The notes beneath the pieces are model-generated. The model was not told the DNA's origin, did not search any database, and saw nothing but the letters and a program-made list of their open reading frames with translations. Of a stretch of 64,000 nucleotides of DNA, positions 36,955-48,599 are shown piece after piece. This stretch comes from Paragorgia papillata (taxonomy: Eukaryota > Cnidaria > Anthozoa > Scleralcyonacea > Coralliidae). The DNA lies in assembly GCA_035771165.1 (NCBI GenBank), contig JAWNZC010000280.1:1834501-1898500 (forward strand). The letters are read 5' to 3'. Each line of letters starts with the position of its first letter. The stretch's first letter is position 1. The position numbers and the translations under genes are program-made.

Positions 36955-37870
36955 GGTTATTTATTTATTTATTTATTTATTAACTTTGCCTCAATACAAG
37001 ACACACAATTAAGATATGAAACTACAAAGTTATACTATATGAGGCTGGGTAACCGCAACAGCTAAAGCCAATTACTGCGGACCCTTAACAAACGAGTTAT
37101 AAAATATGAGATACTGGACAATCAATCAGACGAAACGGTACGACTAACACACTAATAACAACACGAAGGTACAGTAACGAGATTACGACTACAGTTACAT
37201 TTAACACACACGCCTTTCCAGGTGCGTGGATCGTTAGAGGAGTACGTGTCCTTTAAAGCTGTAAGGTAGTAGTTATAGAGTTGTGACTTAAAAGTTGTGA
37301 GTGATAGAGATTTCAAAATTAGAGTTTTTGGTAGAGAGTTCCAGGTTCTTGTTGTCCGGCAGATATAAGATTTTTTGTAGGTAGAGGTTTTGCAATTCTT
37401 GGTTTGGTAGAGGTAACAGTTTGAGTCCGATGATCGTGTATTTCTATTTGCTTGTGGCGTTGCAATAGCGTTTTTGTCGAGGGTGATTATACCGTGATTA
37501 ATCTTGTAAAAGAACAGCATATCCAGGTACTCGTGCCAGTATGATAATGGAAGAATTTTGCAAGCCAGAAGCCTTTGTTTATAGATCATATCACAGTTAA
37601 AGGGTAGATTGAGCATGTATTTGGAGGCTCGTCGTTGTACGTGTTCGACTTTCCTAATTAGTTCAGTGGATTGAGGAGACCAGATTTGCGAAGCATATCC
37701 CAAGTGTGAGCGAACCAATGCAAAGTACAGTTTACGCCGGATAGAGAAGTTATGGATGTTATGTGTGCACCTTCGTATACGTCCTAACATTTTGTTAGCT
37801 GCACCGGTTTGGTTTGAGACTTGTTTTGACCAAGTAAGATCTTCATTTGTCAGAACACCTGAATTAATTA
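36955..37870 (-). mobile_element. 5'-truncated LINE (CR1/L2/Jockey-like)
   Basis: Minus-strand coding (stop at 37152-37154) shows the RT thumb region: DLTWSKQVSNQTGAANKMLG, RRKLYFALVRSHLGYASQIW, then EHVQRRASKYMLNLPF. The catalytic RT motifs are absent, so the copy is truncated near 37870. It ends at 36955 in a (TAAA)n-like tail, read on the plus strand as TTATTTATTTATTTATTTAT. Confidence 0.8.
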
Positions 37871-38029
37871 AAACATACATTACACTGATGTCAAACAACA
37901 TGACAGCAAACTCAAAGGTGGTGACACCAAGCAGTAATTTAAACATGAGTTATGAAAAACATATATGTTGTTGCATCCCTATGAAATACAACAACAGCTG
38001 GCTTTAGTTTCAAGTATTACTTGTAAAAC

Positions 38030-38850
38030 ATCAACTAATAGAATTGCTTCGTTTTTCAAAATTACTCATCCAATTCAAGAAATAACAGGAAATATGTGCA
38101 GTTTAATCTTTATATTTAACGTTTAAACTGTTTTCAAAGATAGTCTGCTCTTATTTTTGCTTGCAAATGCAAGTTTCTTTAAATAGCTTCACACAATGGC
38201 GGTTCGAGTTCGTTTTAATCCGTAAATATCACTTTCAAATGTTTCCCATACCTTCTAAATGGCAAAAATATTGTCATCTGCCTTTCCCCTCTATTATTAC
38301 TGATTGTAGCGTAAAAATCGAGCGACTAGTTTTTGAAATATATCGATTTTAGTGAAGCAACTCCGTATTTCGCCATTGCACTCCTTGTTGACCTGGCTGA
38401 GGTTTACTGGCTGCGAGATTTTCCGGAAGTGGTTTTCGGGAACCAGCGCGGGGACAAAAACTTCAAAGGTTCCGACGCGAGTGGACCTTCTGCTCAGTTC
38501 TTTATTCTGTGCTATCGGACTCGTTATAAATTTTAATTTTGTGGAAACAAACCCTGCTCAACGTTTGATAAATTTGTCTGAGCGAGGGCACAATTTACCA
38601 TATACAAAACATATAATAAGAAACATCCTGTTTCAAAACTGAGACAGTTAAGCTATTACTGACTATTAAGAAACATGAACACATGACTTACTTGTCTTTA
38701 CAATGAAATTGCAATCCATGCGAAGGATAACCACGGTCCACGGCGTTTTACATCTCCGTCAATATTTCTCATTAATATTTATTATCAAAACTAAATAAAA
38801 TAGATAAAACAACATGAATAAGCATGAGCAACAAACGTATGACAACCTTA
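38030..38850. repeat. Second copy of the 34.1-34.7 kb segment
   Basis: 38040-38540 is the reverse complement of 34230-34680; 38717-38850 is a direct copy of 34107-34228. Confidence 0.75.
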
Positions 38851-39078
38851 GCACAATCTTTCTTGTCAAAACCAAGTGCCAATCAAACCTTGCTCAACAG
38901 CGCGCTCAACGTTTGAAAAATTTGTCTGAGCGAGGGCACAATTTACCATAATATTATACAAAAACATATAATAAGAAACATCCTGTTTCAAAACTGAGAC
39001 AGTTAAGCTATTACTGACTATTAAGAAACATGAACACAGGACTTACTTGTCTTTACAATGAAATTGCAATTCATATGT
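38557..39078. repeat. Direct duplication, about 165-175-bp units
   Basis: TTTGTCTGAGCGAGGGCACA...CTTTACAATGAAATTGCAAT at 38570-38719 recurs at 38918-39072, with a short ATATT insertion in the second copy. Confidence 0.85.
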
Positions 39079-39510
39079 CTTTATTGGAACCTGTAAGAAC
39101 ATTAGATATGCAAAGGCTCAGTTTATCACTAATTGGAACTCAAAGCGAATAAGTATAAACTACGTGTTACAAGACACTAATCCATAAGCATTTTATCCAA
39201 TAGGACTATATCATTTACAAACCTCAACGAATTTTGAAAAAAACTGTTTGGTTAAACGTTTTCTTATATCAGTTACAGGCTTGACTCTCCAGACAATTTT
39301 AAACGAACGCCCTGAAGCGTATCGTGGTAGCGTTTGCTCAGCATGTTGCATGGTTATTGGTCGCGCACGTTCTCACGTGATTTTGTATTGACCAATGATA
39401 AAAAGGAATTACCTTTCGTGATCATGCGCGGCCACAGCAGAACATGGCACATCAGCTTTCAGTGATTCGTCACGCGTATTAAATTAAACTCAGGATTGCG
39501 ATGGTTGAGC

Positions 39511-39663
39511 ATGGCTGACAAAGAGAGTATCAAAACATTTTGGACGGAGAACTATTTAATCTTAAAAACAACAGCAGGTTCCGTGTGCCCAAGCCCTCAG
39601 GAAGCTTATACAGAATTTCAAACGAAAACGGGAAACTCACAAGTAACTTTAGAATCTTTCAAG
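39511..39663 (+). CDS. Candidate first exon, unknown protein
   Basis: ATG at 39511 opens MADKESIKTFWTENYLILKT..., 51 codons to a phase-0 donor (TTTCAAG|GTAATT). Composition is that of ordinary protein (Trp, Cys, balanced charge) and a stop lies upstream in frame. No second exon was identified downstream, and a dispersed repeat (39733-39830) follows directly. It may be an exon of a transposon-encoded protein or of a gene whose other exons are unrecognised. Confidence 0.35.
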
Positions 39664-39978
39664 GTAATTTTTTTCTGGATATTTTTAGCACGCAGCGAGT
39701 TTACCACTAGCCGTAAACTCGCCGAGTTAACGTTGTCCTAAAGACGTGAAAATGATCATAGTAACGTTGTATGTAGAACGGAACGGCGTTAAGATTACTC
39801 TTGGGACTAAAAATTATTCATATTATTTGTTGTGTGAGGAAAATTCTATTGTCACCATGTCAATCATGTCAATCACTACCTTGGGCTTTGTCCGGAAACT
39901 CCACCTTACATGATTGTCCTTTGTCTTAATAGTGGAATAACGTCCTACCTGAGGAATTAATTAGAATAATATTTTGTC

Positions 39979-40432
39979 AGGGAGACTGGGGCAGAATAAT
40001 ACTACAATTGTCAATAAAACAGCAAAATTGAAAGCATTTTTGTACACTTTTTGTATTTCCACCTTGCTATAACAATAACAATGTATAATCGCTTTGAATT
40101 TATTAGAGTAAACTTGTTTAAATCTTCTAAAACTACATTTTCAAAACCATCAACATTGCAATTTACAACACGATTTGCAAGTCTATTCAACACAGCAAAA
40201 CAACGATTTGCAAGAACTTACTTCACCTTCCATCTATTCTGATAATACTTTGATATCTAAATATCCATTAGAAAAGAGAATTTTCAAAGAAATAACTCCA
40301 AAACATCCCAAAACTCTTCAGTAAAATGTAAGACAATATTCGGCACCAGTTCCCTGTTTCCTGAGCGTGGACTTTCGTTGCACACGAAAGTCCACGGTCA
40401 GGGAGACTGGGCCAGAATAATACTACAATTGT
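39979..40432. repeat. 34-bp direct repeat pair with hairpin
   Basis: TCAGGGAGACTGGGGCAGAA... occurs at 39978 and 40398. Just before the second copy is a perfect 13-bp hairpin, CGTGGACTTTCGT / ACGAAAGTCCACG (40366-40396). Confidence 0.7.
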
Positions 40433-41218
40433 TAAAGTGCCTATCTCATGGTTGGGGATTTTACATATTTAGGATATTTTGAACATTTTAAGAAGATTTG
40501 TAATATATCTTCTTTTCCTAAAATTTCATCTTCATGGACTTTTTTGCTGTTAAAGTTGGCGATTTTGACGATGGCCGTGAAAATTTTTTACTGGGTTCTA
40601 GTCGCCGGAAGTGACGTAGAAGCAGGGAGACCCTCTCAGACAGTAACAGTGTTTACATCGGGAGTTTACGGTTCACCTTGGATTTTCTTGGCTTTATTCA
40701 GGTTATTTGTCGGAAATTCTTTTAAAAACTATGCCAAACAGGTGCGTAGTGTTTTTACTCTCGAATGAACCCAATTGATATGCTAGAATAGCGCTGTATG
40801 CCATTTCTTTTTTTGCGACAATAACGATGTACAATCCCGACTCACGGGAGGCGAATAAAAGAAGGATAGCTTCGGGTGAAAGGAACGCCGAATTGTCAAG
40901 GATAAAGGTGTGAAATGAACGCTGACATCTACTTCTGTGACGTGTTCGTCGTTCGAAGTAGTTTCAACGGGAATATTTGGTACTAAGACGATTCACAGCA
41001 GTTTATCACGAGGAAAACCCGTCGGTGTGGCGATTACAAAATGACAACAATAGAGCGTGGCGAGAGCGTGGGAAAGTAACAAGAACTTGTGCATGTCATC
41101 AGTCTCATATTTCTTTTTATCGAAGTATTGTTTGCGTTCGATCTTTGATCAAGAATATATCGAAATATACTTGACTTGGTAATGTTGTCTACCTCTGGTT
41201 CTAACACTGATAGCTAAA

Positions 41219-41425
41219 ATGACTAGCCTAGCTGATGTAAACATTCCGGGATACGTAATCGAGATCGAAGACGAAGTAAAACTGTCTTCCAGTGCAGTGC
41301 GGCCATACCTGAAGACGAATCATCTGAATGCATTGTCAAGCCGTATGAAGACGATCGAGTCGGTTGCCGATGAAATTTGGATCGTAAATCATAATGAGCA
41401 AATGCGACTTGAAAAAGGTCTTTAG
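41219..41425 (+). pseudogene. Coding remnant in left palindrome arm
   Basis: ATG at 41219: MTSLADVNIPGYVIEIEDEV..., stop at 41423-41425, after which YDDYKFAFEGHD continues in the same frame. The right-arm copy (minus strand, 42295-42477) reads through this place as FYDGYKFALRG. The stop is thus a nonsense change or a divergent exon end. Family unknown. Confidence 0.4.
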
Positions 41426-42294
41426 TACGACGACTACAAATTCGCTTTTGAGGGGCACGATAAGGTAAATGATTGGTAAGTTTAATTGAAAGTTATCAGT
41501 GAATTTATGTTTACGTTTTATCTGCAATGTTGTTTTCACGCATTTCCTAAAACAAAATTGTATGCTGTCAAAGCCATATGCATGATTCGCATGTTTAATT
41601 CTATTGATATTACTCTGACACTGAACTGCTTTAATGCGAATGCATGCGAAGGAATGTCAGTAAATCAAAGCTTGCATTGAAATGGTTTATAATAACAGTG
41701 ATCAAGTTCTTTACACTTGTTTGCCTGGAAATCTGGTCACTGCGTCTAGCGGGATACTTACATAAAAAAATTGACAAGATAAAGTATCAAATAAAAGATC
41801 AGTACAGAAAACAGGTAGGAACTGTCTGTTGATTAGTTAATGGAATACAGAGTCAATTTCTTCAAGTTTGAAGATGAAATCGCACAATTGTAGTTGTTTA
41901 TCGAATTGGACGAGCACTGAATTGTGGCAATTTTGAAGAACGAAGCAATTCTATTAGCCTAGGTGAATTGTGCGCAGCTGGCTTATTCGCAAGTGGAAAT
42001 CGGAAAGCGAACGGGTATTCTATTAATCAATACTGACAGTATCTACCTGCTTTCTACATCTTCTATTTTATACTTTGCCTCGTCAATTCTTCGATATTTG
42101 CAGCCCGCTAGACGCAGTGACCAGATATATAACAAATATATAAACATGCGAATCATTTGGCTTTGACAGCATACAATTTTGTTTTAGCGAATATGGCCAA
42201 TTGCAAATATGGCATGCCAGTATACAACATTCGATAAAACGTAAACATAAATTAAATTCACTGATAAAGCAAACTTTCATAACTTACAAATCGT

Positions 42295-42477
42295 TCAGCT
42301 TATTGTGCCCCGCAAAGCGAATTTATAGCCATCGTAGAAGATATTTTTCAAGTCGCATTTGATCCTAAGCTCGTCTTCATACGGCTTGACAATGCATTCT
42401 GATGATTCGTCTTCAGGTATAAATGGCCTAGACAGTAATACTTCGTCTTCGATCTCGATCATTTTGGCTATCAGCAT
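42295..42477 (-). pseudogene. Coding remnant in right palindrome arm
   Basis: Mirror copy of the frame at 41219: IEIEDEVLLSRPFIPEDESS, then KPYEDELRIKCDLKNIFYDG. The N-terminal codons differ from the left arm. Confidence 0.4.
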
Positions 42478-44572
42478 TAGAACCAGAGGTAGACGACATT
42501 ACCAAGTCAAGTATATTTCGATATATTCTAGATCGAATTCGATAAAAAGAAATATGAGACTGATGACATGCACAAGTTATTGTCACTTTCCGGAAAAACA
42601 CGCTCTATTGTTGTCGTCTTGTAATCGCCACACCGAAGGGTTTTCCTCGTGATAAACTGCTGTGAATCGTCTTAGTACCAAACTGCTTCGAACAACGAAC
42701 AGGTCATAGAAGTAGATGTCGGCGTTCATTTCACACCTTTATCCTTGACAAATCGGCGTTTCCCGAAGCTATCCTTTTATTCGCCTCCAGTGAGTCGGGA
42801 AACGGGATTGTACATCGTTATTGTCGCAAAAAAAGAAATGGCATACAGCGCTATTCTAGCATATCAATTGGGTTCATTCGAGAGTAAAAACACTACGCAC
42901 CTGTTTGGCATAGTTTTTAAAAGAATTTCCGACAAAATAACCTGAATAAAGCCAAGAAAATCCAAGGTGAACCGTAAACTCCCGATGTAAACACTGTTAC
43001 TGTCTGAGACAATCTCGTACCCAGAGCCAGCTTCCCCCCCGGGAAAGCAAATGGCTCTGGGACAAGCCGTTTGAAACTTGCCTCTGATTGGTTTAACGCT
43101 TCAACGCCTACTGCGCTGCGCAGATAATTTCATCCTCATTCTCCCAACGATTTCTAATGTTTCCATGTTGAATTTTCAAGAGAGCGGAGCAAAATAAAAA
43201 CATCTTTATGAGAATTAAACCTGACAAAATGAAAGATTCTTTCCAAAGAGACAAGAAATATACTTATTTGGCTTAGTAACATGTTTGGATCCCTAATTTA
43301 AGCGTTTACGGGAGAACGTACGACAGATTCGTCGTAGCTGTGGGTCGTGACAAAGGCCTTTGGTCGTGACGGGAATTCACTTTTTCAGATTTCAGTTTCG
43401 TGCTACAAATATTTATGGTATATTGTCATATAGACATTGAGTTTGACTTCAAGGAATATAAGTATAACATTCTTATATTGCCAGAAATGTTGCCACTTGC
43501 CAGGCCAGTACAGCGTACTGCATTTGTTTTATTAAAATTTGAGTCTGACACTCTTAGACTGTAGTCTAGTAGAATCTACAAATACAACAGCAGCTATATT
43601 AAAATGAGTCTACATCAGTTCAGTTGTTGGCAATGGTTACACCAGTTTTCAAAGACTAGTACTATACCCTAATATCCATTACTTTTATTAAACCAATAGA
43701 CTTGTTTGTGCTCTTGCAACATTGAATCATCAATCATCATGCCAATATTTGATAATGGTTCACGTACAGACACAGTACATGTATATTCAGTTTTCTTATT
43801 ATTTTTGTTTTTTATAGTATTCTGCCAAATATAATTATTGTTTAGTGTAATTAAATATATTATTTTTTAAAATAGGTTGTATTTTATGCACAATGTGATT
43901 GCTTAGTTACTGTGTTTATATCAGGCTATGCAAACATGCAAACATGGTTGTGATGTCACAGCACATTTCTTAGCCATATTATTTTCATAATAGAATGCCC
44001 TGCATTTATATAACATGATGCAAACACTCGAGTGAGTTTGGGAGAATGTGAACTTTAGTACTTGTACATGTAAACTTGAGCCATTTTGAACTCTCCCAAC
44101 TCACTCATGTTTATATTTAATAGGCTATATACCAGTAAATACAGGTGGCCATTTTCTGTTTCTCAAATACTTCACGGTTAAGTTGTCTAATCAGAGAGTT
44201 AGATTTGTACCATGTGATAATGCTATTTTTTGATGAATAACCTTACCAGACTTTAGATTTCCTGCTCAACTAGCCATCGGAGAATTTGAAACTCAAATTC
44301 CCCACTTGCCTATGTAACCAGGGTATTCGAAACGTGAATTCCTCACTGACCTATGTCACCACTATCACTCAACACAACATTAGTTTTGGATATTGTTTTG
44401 TAATATATAATCAAAACTTTATAATGAGAACTGGCACTGCAGTTATGGTATTTTTATGGAATGTTTGTGTATACTGTTGTGCTAGCCAAATTAGAGCACA
44501 TCATTATGGCATCAGAGGGATTAGTAACATTAGGTTTGCTCTTAACAGTACCTACAAACAAATGTGGTTAAT

Positions 44573-45732
44573 CAGGGCCTTTTTTAACACTGATACTGGG
44601 GGGCATGGCCCCCCCAGCTGCCCCCATGGCCCCCCACTGGGCACTTTTGCCCCCCCCCAGTACAATAGCTTTTTAAATTTCTATTTGTATAAACTATAAA
44701 GCAAATTAGTTTACAAATTCAAAAAATATGAGTTCAAAATGCCTTAAATCTGTTTTATAACGAAGTGAATGATTTTAAGGAAAAGACAACACAAAGGCTC
44801 ATGTTTTGCCTTATTAGTGATGACATGGCAGTTGCGTGGGAAACTGAGGAAGAGAGCGTGTTAGGGGACTAGTGCTGAATTTAAGTGGCAGCCATTTTAT
44901 TTTATTGTTCTTTTATCTAAAAAGAGTTTTTAAATCAATCCTGTTATGTAAATAGAGAATAATACATGGATGTGCAGAAATATGAAATTTATTTCAAGTG
45001 TTGACCAGGATATCTCACGAATGAGCGAAGCAAACGAGTGACATATCCTGGTCAACACGAGAAATAAATTTCATATTTCCAAGCATCCATGTATTGTTCT
45101 GTTTATTATATAAAAAATTGTCCTATTGCCTTGCAAAATTTGCATTAAACTATAATGCTGATTCACCGATAATCATCACATGTGCGATTATCATAAATAA
45201 TCACACATGTGAGATTATCACTTTTATTAGTGGTGGAAAAATCAATAAAATACTCTATTTTATATAATAAAGGTGAATATTGCATGACTTTCATGCAACG
45301 TATGTATATTATAGCTATAAATTGCTAGTTTGTTACATTATTGTGGCTAATGCCTCATATTTTTTCTTCATACGTGTATTCTTTGTTAGAAAATTGTCTG
45401 GCAAATCATTACTAGGTTAGAGTTACTGTCAAATGTTTGAGGTCTGAAATCATTTAAATAACGTCAAAAGTTTCCCCCTGATATATAAAAAAAATCGAGA
45501 GTGCTCCCAACTTGTATTGCTATAATGCTGAAAAAGTGAAAATAATTTTCCAAAAACGTTAAAATTTTAAAAATTTTCTTCTGAAGTATGCCGTCATACC
45601 ACAGACACTGAAAGACTCTGTTCTCTAAAAACTTTTATTGGATTGCAATGACCGTTTAATTAAGAACAGAAACCATGAAGGTCCCTTTCCACGAATGGCC
45701 CCCCCACTGGCAAATCCTTAAAAAAGGCCCTG
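44573..45732. mobile_element. Non-autonomous hAT element, 1,160 bp, intact TSD
   Basis: Ends CAGGGCCTTTTTTAA / TTAAAAAAGGCCCTG with G/C runs inside; perfect TSD TGGTTAAT (44565-44572, 45733-45740). Nested inside the 4.7-kb element, and itself host to a foldback at 44956-45100. Confidence 0.92.
44956..45100. mobile_element. Foldback MITE
   Basis: GAATAATACATGGATGTGCA...GTGTTGACCAGGATAT is mirrored by ATATCCTGGTCAACAC...CCATGTATTGTTC. Same family as the half copy at 23586-23640. Confidence 0.8.
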
Positions 45733-46395
45733 TGGTTAATGGTCACATGTCTGATACTGAGGAGTACTATAGCAGAATTTATTGTTACTATTGAGTATTT
45801 TTTTTTAAATTGAAACAAATTAATAAATAATTTAAATAAGATTAGCATTTCAACTCTTATGCATGTTGTTGTGGGACAACTGAGGAAGTCTGGGCAAGTT
45901 GTAAATGAGAGAGTTAATTTTTATGTTCTAACTCATTTAAATTATCATCATTTTCTGATGACTTCAATGAGTAAAAAGGTTAAAATAAAAAATCATATTG
46001 TTTTGTATTTTATTTGTGTTGCTATACTAGATTAGTGTACAGGTTAAACCCCTAGCAGTATGCACGATCAGTGGTATGCACATGTATTGGTACTAAAAGT
46101 GACAGAAAACATTTTGGTTGTCATAGTCAATCTGCTGTCCCAAAAAGAAATCAACTTTTTTCCACCTCATATTATCTTTGCCAAGAAGTTGCTGCAGAAA
46201 ATATAAATTTAAATGCATAAATAATTGACTCTGACTTCAAAAATATGGTATTAATGTAGTAACTTCAATAGTATTTTTAACACATTAGACAAATATATTA
46301 TTCTTGTTTTCAGATAATAATTATCAAAATATTGTTATTTTTTTGATATATTAAAATTTTTTAATGGAGGAGTCATTGTTAAACTGTTCAACTAT

Positions 46396-46555
46396 GGGGG
46401 CTTTCCATACACACGGTTAGACCGGTCAGTCCGGTTAAATGGAACATGATTCGTTTGAGATCTGGGATGGTCTGACTGGAAAATTTGGTCCTAATCAAAA
46501 GCAAGTCCATTCTGGCCAGACTTATCGGTCTAACTTTGTCAATTGGAAAGTGCCC
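46396..46555. mobile_element. Small MITE with GGGGGCTTTCC ends
   Basis: GGGGGCTTTCCATACACACG...GGTTAGACCGG pairs with CGGTCTAACTTTGTC...GGAAAGTGCCC. About 160 bp; TSD unclear. Confidence 0.6.
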
Positions 46556-46740
46556 TAAATAGCAGGCTTCAACAGCAATGATGTGCTCTTTAAGTCTTTG
46601 TGGCATGATCGTATATTAAAACTGTGATAGGCATGTTCCACCTGCTGGTTCACAGTTTTTATGTTGAAAAATCTAAAATTATTTTTTAATAATTATTTTT
46701 TAAGTGTGATTATAAACGCTGATAAAGTGCTATATAGATG

Positions 46741-47092
46741 AAACAAAAGCACAATGATCTGGGACAATACTATTTGAGGTGACCCTCAAAACTATTTGAG
46801 GTGACCCTCAAATATTGTAGCTTACAGACACAGTATAATATCTTAAAAATAAAAGATGTATATAAAAAATGTTTATTCGATTCCTTGTGCCTTGCATAAA
46901 TTTTGCAGTTTATAGGATACATAATACATTTGCATTAAAAGTTGACTGGACAATAAGAAAGAAAGATGCATGATGACGTTCAGTGTAACGTGACGGGCAG
47001 TGTGCTGGTTGCCATTGAGAACCTTCGTCTTTATATTCAGTCATACAAAAGCGGCATAAAAAGTAATACAGTTACTTTGAAAACGTGTCAGC
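46741..47092. other. Transposon interior without gene
   Basis: Contains a 22-bp tandem duplication (ACTATTTGAGGTGACCCTCA) at about 46770-46815. Confidence 0.5.
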
Positions 47093-47480
47093 CTAATCGG
47101 TATTTCCGTGTTCAGGAAGTTCAGCGTTTTGATCGTTATCGCAAGCATGTGAGTTGGCTTGAAGAACACCGACGGTCATAAAACGTTTAAGTTTTTCAAT
47201 TTGATCTCGGATCAAACCATTTAAAGGAGAAATCACAATCACCGAAGACACCGATTCTTCACCACTGAGAAAGTCGAAGACAAACGGGAGAAGTTGAAAT
47301 ATGAGCGATTTACGTTTACCAAAACCAGTCGGCAGGACTGCCAACACATCTCGGCCATTGACTAATCTCCATAGTACTATAAAGGTCTCAGCAAAAGGAT
47401 GCACCGATCTTTTCCATCGAATAATTTACTGCATCATCCAGTAGGCCAGGCTCAATTTCAGACGCTAAAGTACATGCCAT
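47093..47480 (-). pseudogene. RecQ-like DNA helicase N-terminal remnant
   Basis: Minus strand from ATG 47478-47480 (MACTLASEIEPGLLDDAVNY), with a frameshift near 47400, then RDVLAVLPTGFGK, a Walker A motif typical of RecQ-family SF2 helicases. It continues SLIFQLLPFVFDFLSG and, as motif Ia, VIVISPLNGLIRDQIEKLK. Two residues (RK) are inserted after the Walker A Lys. Only about 125 residues remain of a domain that normally exceeds 300, so it is non-functional. It is read inward from the right end of the TIR transposon, which suggests it was that element's cargo. Confidence 0.75.
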
Positions 47481-47730
47481 AGTCAAAAAGTCTCAATATA
47501 TTTGAAAACACCAAACACAACTTTCAATGCAAATATTGAGTCGAAGACTCGAAATAAACAGGAGCCGAGAAGGACTAGGACAGAATTATCAACTGCGCAC
47601 GCCCCAAAACCCCACGATTCGTGGGGTTTCAAACGGCTTGTCCCAGAGCCATTTGATTTGCCCGCGCGGCCGGGCATATTTGGCTCTGGGAACGAGATTG
47701 AGACTCCCTACTCCTTCTCCGCCTAGAAAA

Positions 47731-48081
47731 CTAGGCCGTTCTCAGGCCTTTACGTCTCGCTCTGACTCTCCGCGCTTTGCATTGAATAAATATCATTGTT
47801 TTACTTTACCCGTCCTTGGTCCGCAGATGTAAGATGTTCTTTATTTTGAGGTTATTGAATAAGGAATGGATTTACATGTTTATATTGAGTAATCTGCGAA
47901 ATATTATTATACTTTGGTGGATGAAGTACATCTTAATTCACCTCTTGTCTTAAATGACTTGGTAGTCACTAGTCAGCTCTACCGTCTACGACCGATAAGT
48001 ATGATGTCATTTAGTAATTACGTAAATACAGTTTAAATACAATGAAGTATGTTACTAAAATTATATACTCTAGAAACTATA
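47731..48081. other. Gene-free DNA
   Basis: No recognisable coding sequence. Confidence 0.45.
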
Positions 48082-48083
48082 TA

Positions 48084-48594
48084 CTGCTGTTTTCAGGTGA
48101 CCGCGCCACGCGCCGAATTTTGATCGTTGTTTGCATTGTCTCAACTCCTACTTGACACGGCCCAAAGTACGAGTTCACATGGGGTCAAGTACAAGTTCAG
48201 TTTAGTCAAGGTTATTTAAAATGCTTGTCGACAATAGCTCTTTTACTGTAAAATCAATGGACAAAGCTTTTTCACTAGTAATATCTCCTGCGTTTGCTAA
48301 GTTTCATAATTACTATCTCAGAACTTGCATGCTGTCTGGGATCCGGCGTTTAAATGTTATTAGTGTTCAATTTCAGTTCGTTGGGATAAGTGAAATGTGA
48401 TTGGTTGATACAAAAATAAACATTAATTTACAACTGTCAAAAACTTGATTCGAGCACTAAAAATAACCTTGACTAAATTGAACTTGTACTTGACCCCGTG
48501 TGAACTCATACTTTGGGCCGTGTCAAGTAGGAGTTGAGACAATGCAAACAACGATCAAAATTCGGCGCGCGGCGCGGTCACTTGAAAACAGCAG
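48084..48594. mobile_element. Long-TIR element with TA target site, 511 bp
   Basis: Arms of about 135 bp (CTGCTGTTTTCAGGTGACCG... and its complement ending TTGAAAACAGCAG); TA on both sides (48082-48083, 48595-48596). No coding sequence. Confidence 0.8.
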
Positions 48595-48599
48595 TAAGC

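Larger units (their letters stand above)
40594..43010. repeat. Large palindrome, arms about 1 kb
   Basis: 40594-41760 is mirrored by 42085-43010 and, past a later transposon, by 47700-47730. Both arms carry related open frames near the centre: plus strand 41219-41425 (IEIEDEVKLSS...) and minus strand 42295-42477 (IEIEDEVLLSRPFIPEDESS). The left arm also has CCGGAAGTGACGTAG (ETS/CRE-like) at 40605-40619. Spacer about 325 bp. Confidence 0.85.
43011..47699. mobile_element. 4.7-kb TIR transposon with RecQ-like helicase, 5-bp TSD
   Basis: Ends AATCTCGTACCCAGAGCC / GGCTCTGGGAACGAGATT. A second inner inverted block (AATGGCTCTGGGACAAGCCG) follows within 60 bp of each end. Flanked by GAGAC (43006-43010, 47700-47704). 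The host palindrome resumes after the right end, and the left arm of that palindrome shows the unoccupied site. Contents: a nested hAT element (44573-45732), a MITE (46396-46555) and a broken helicase gene (47093-47480). The superfamily is not assigned. Confidence 0.75.
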
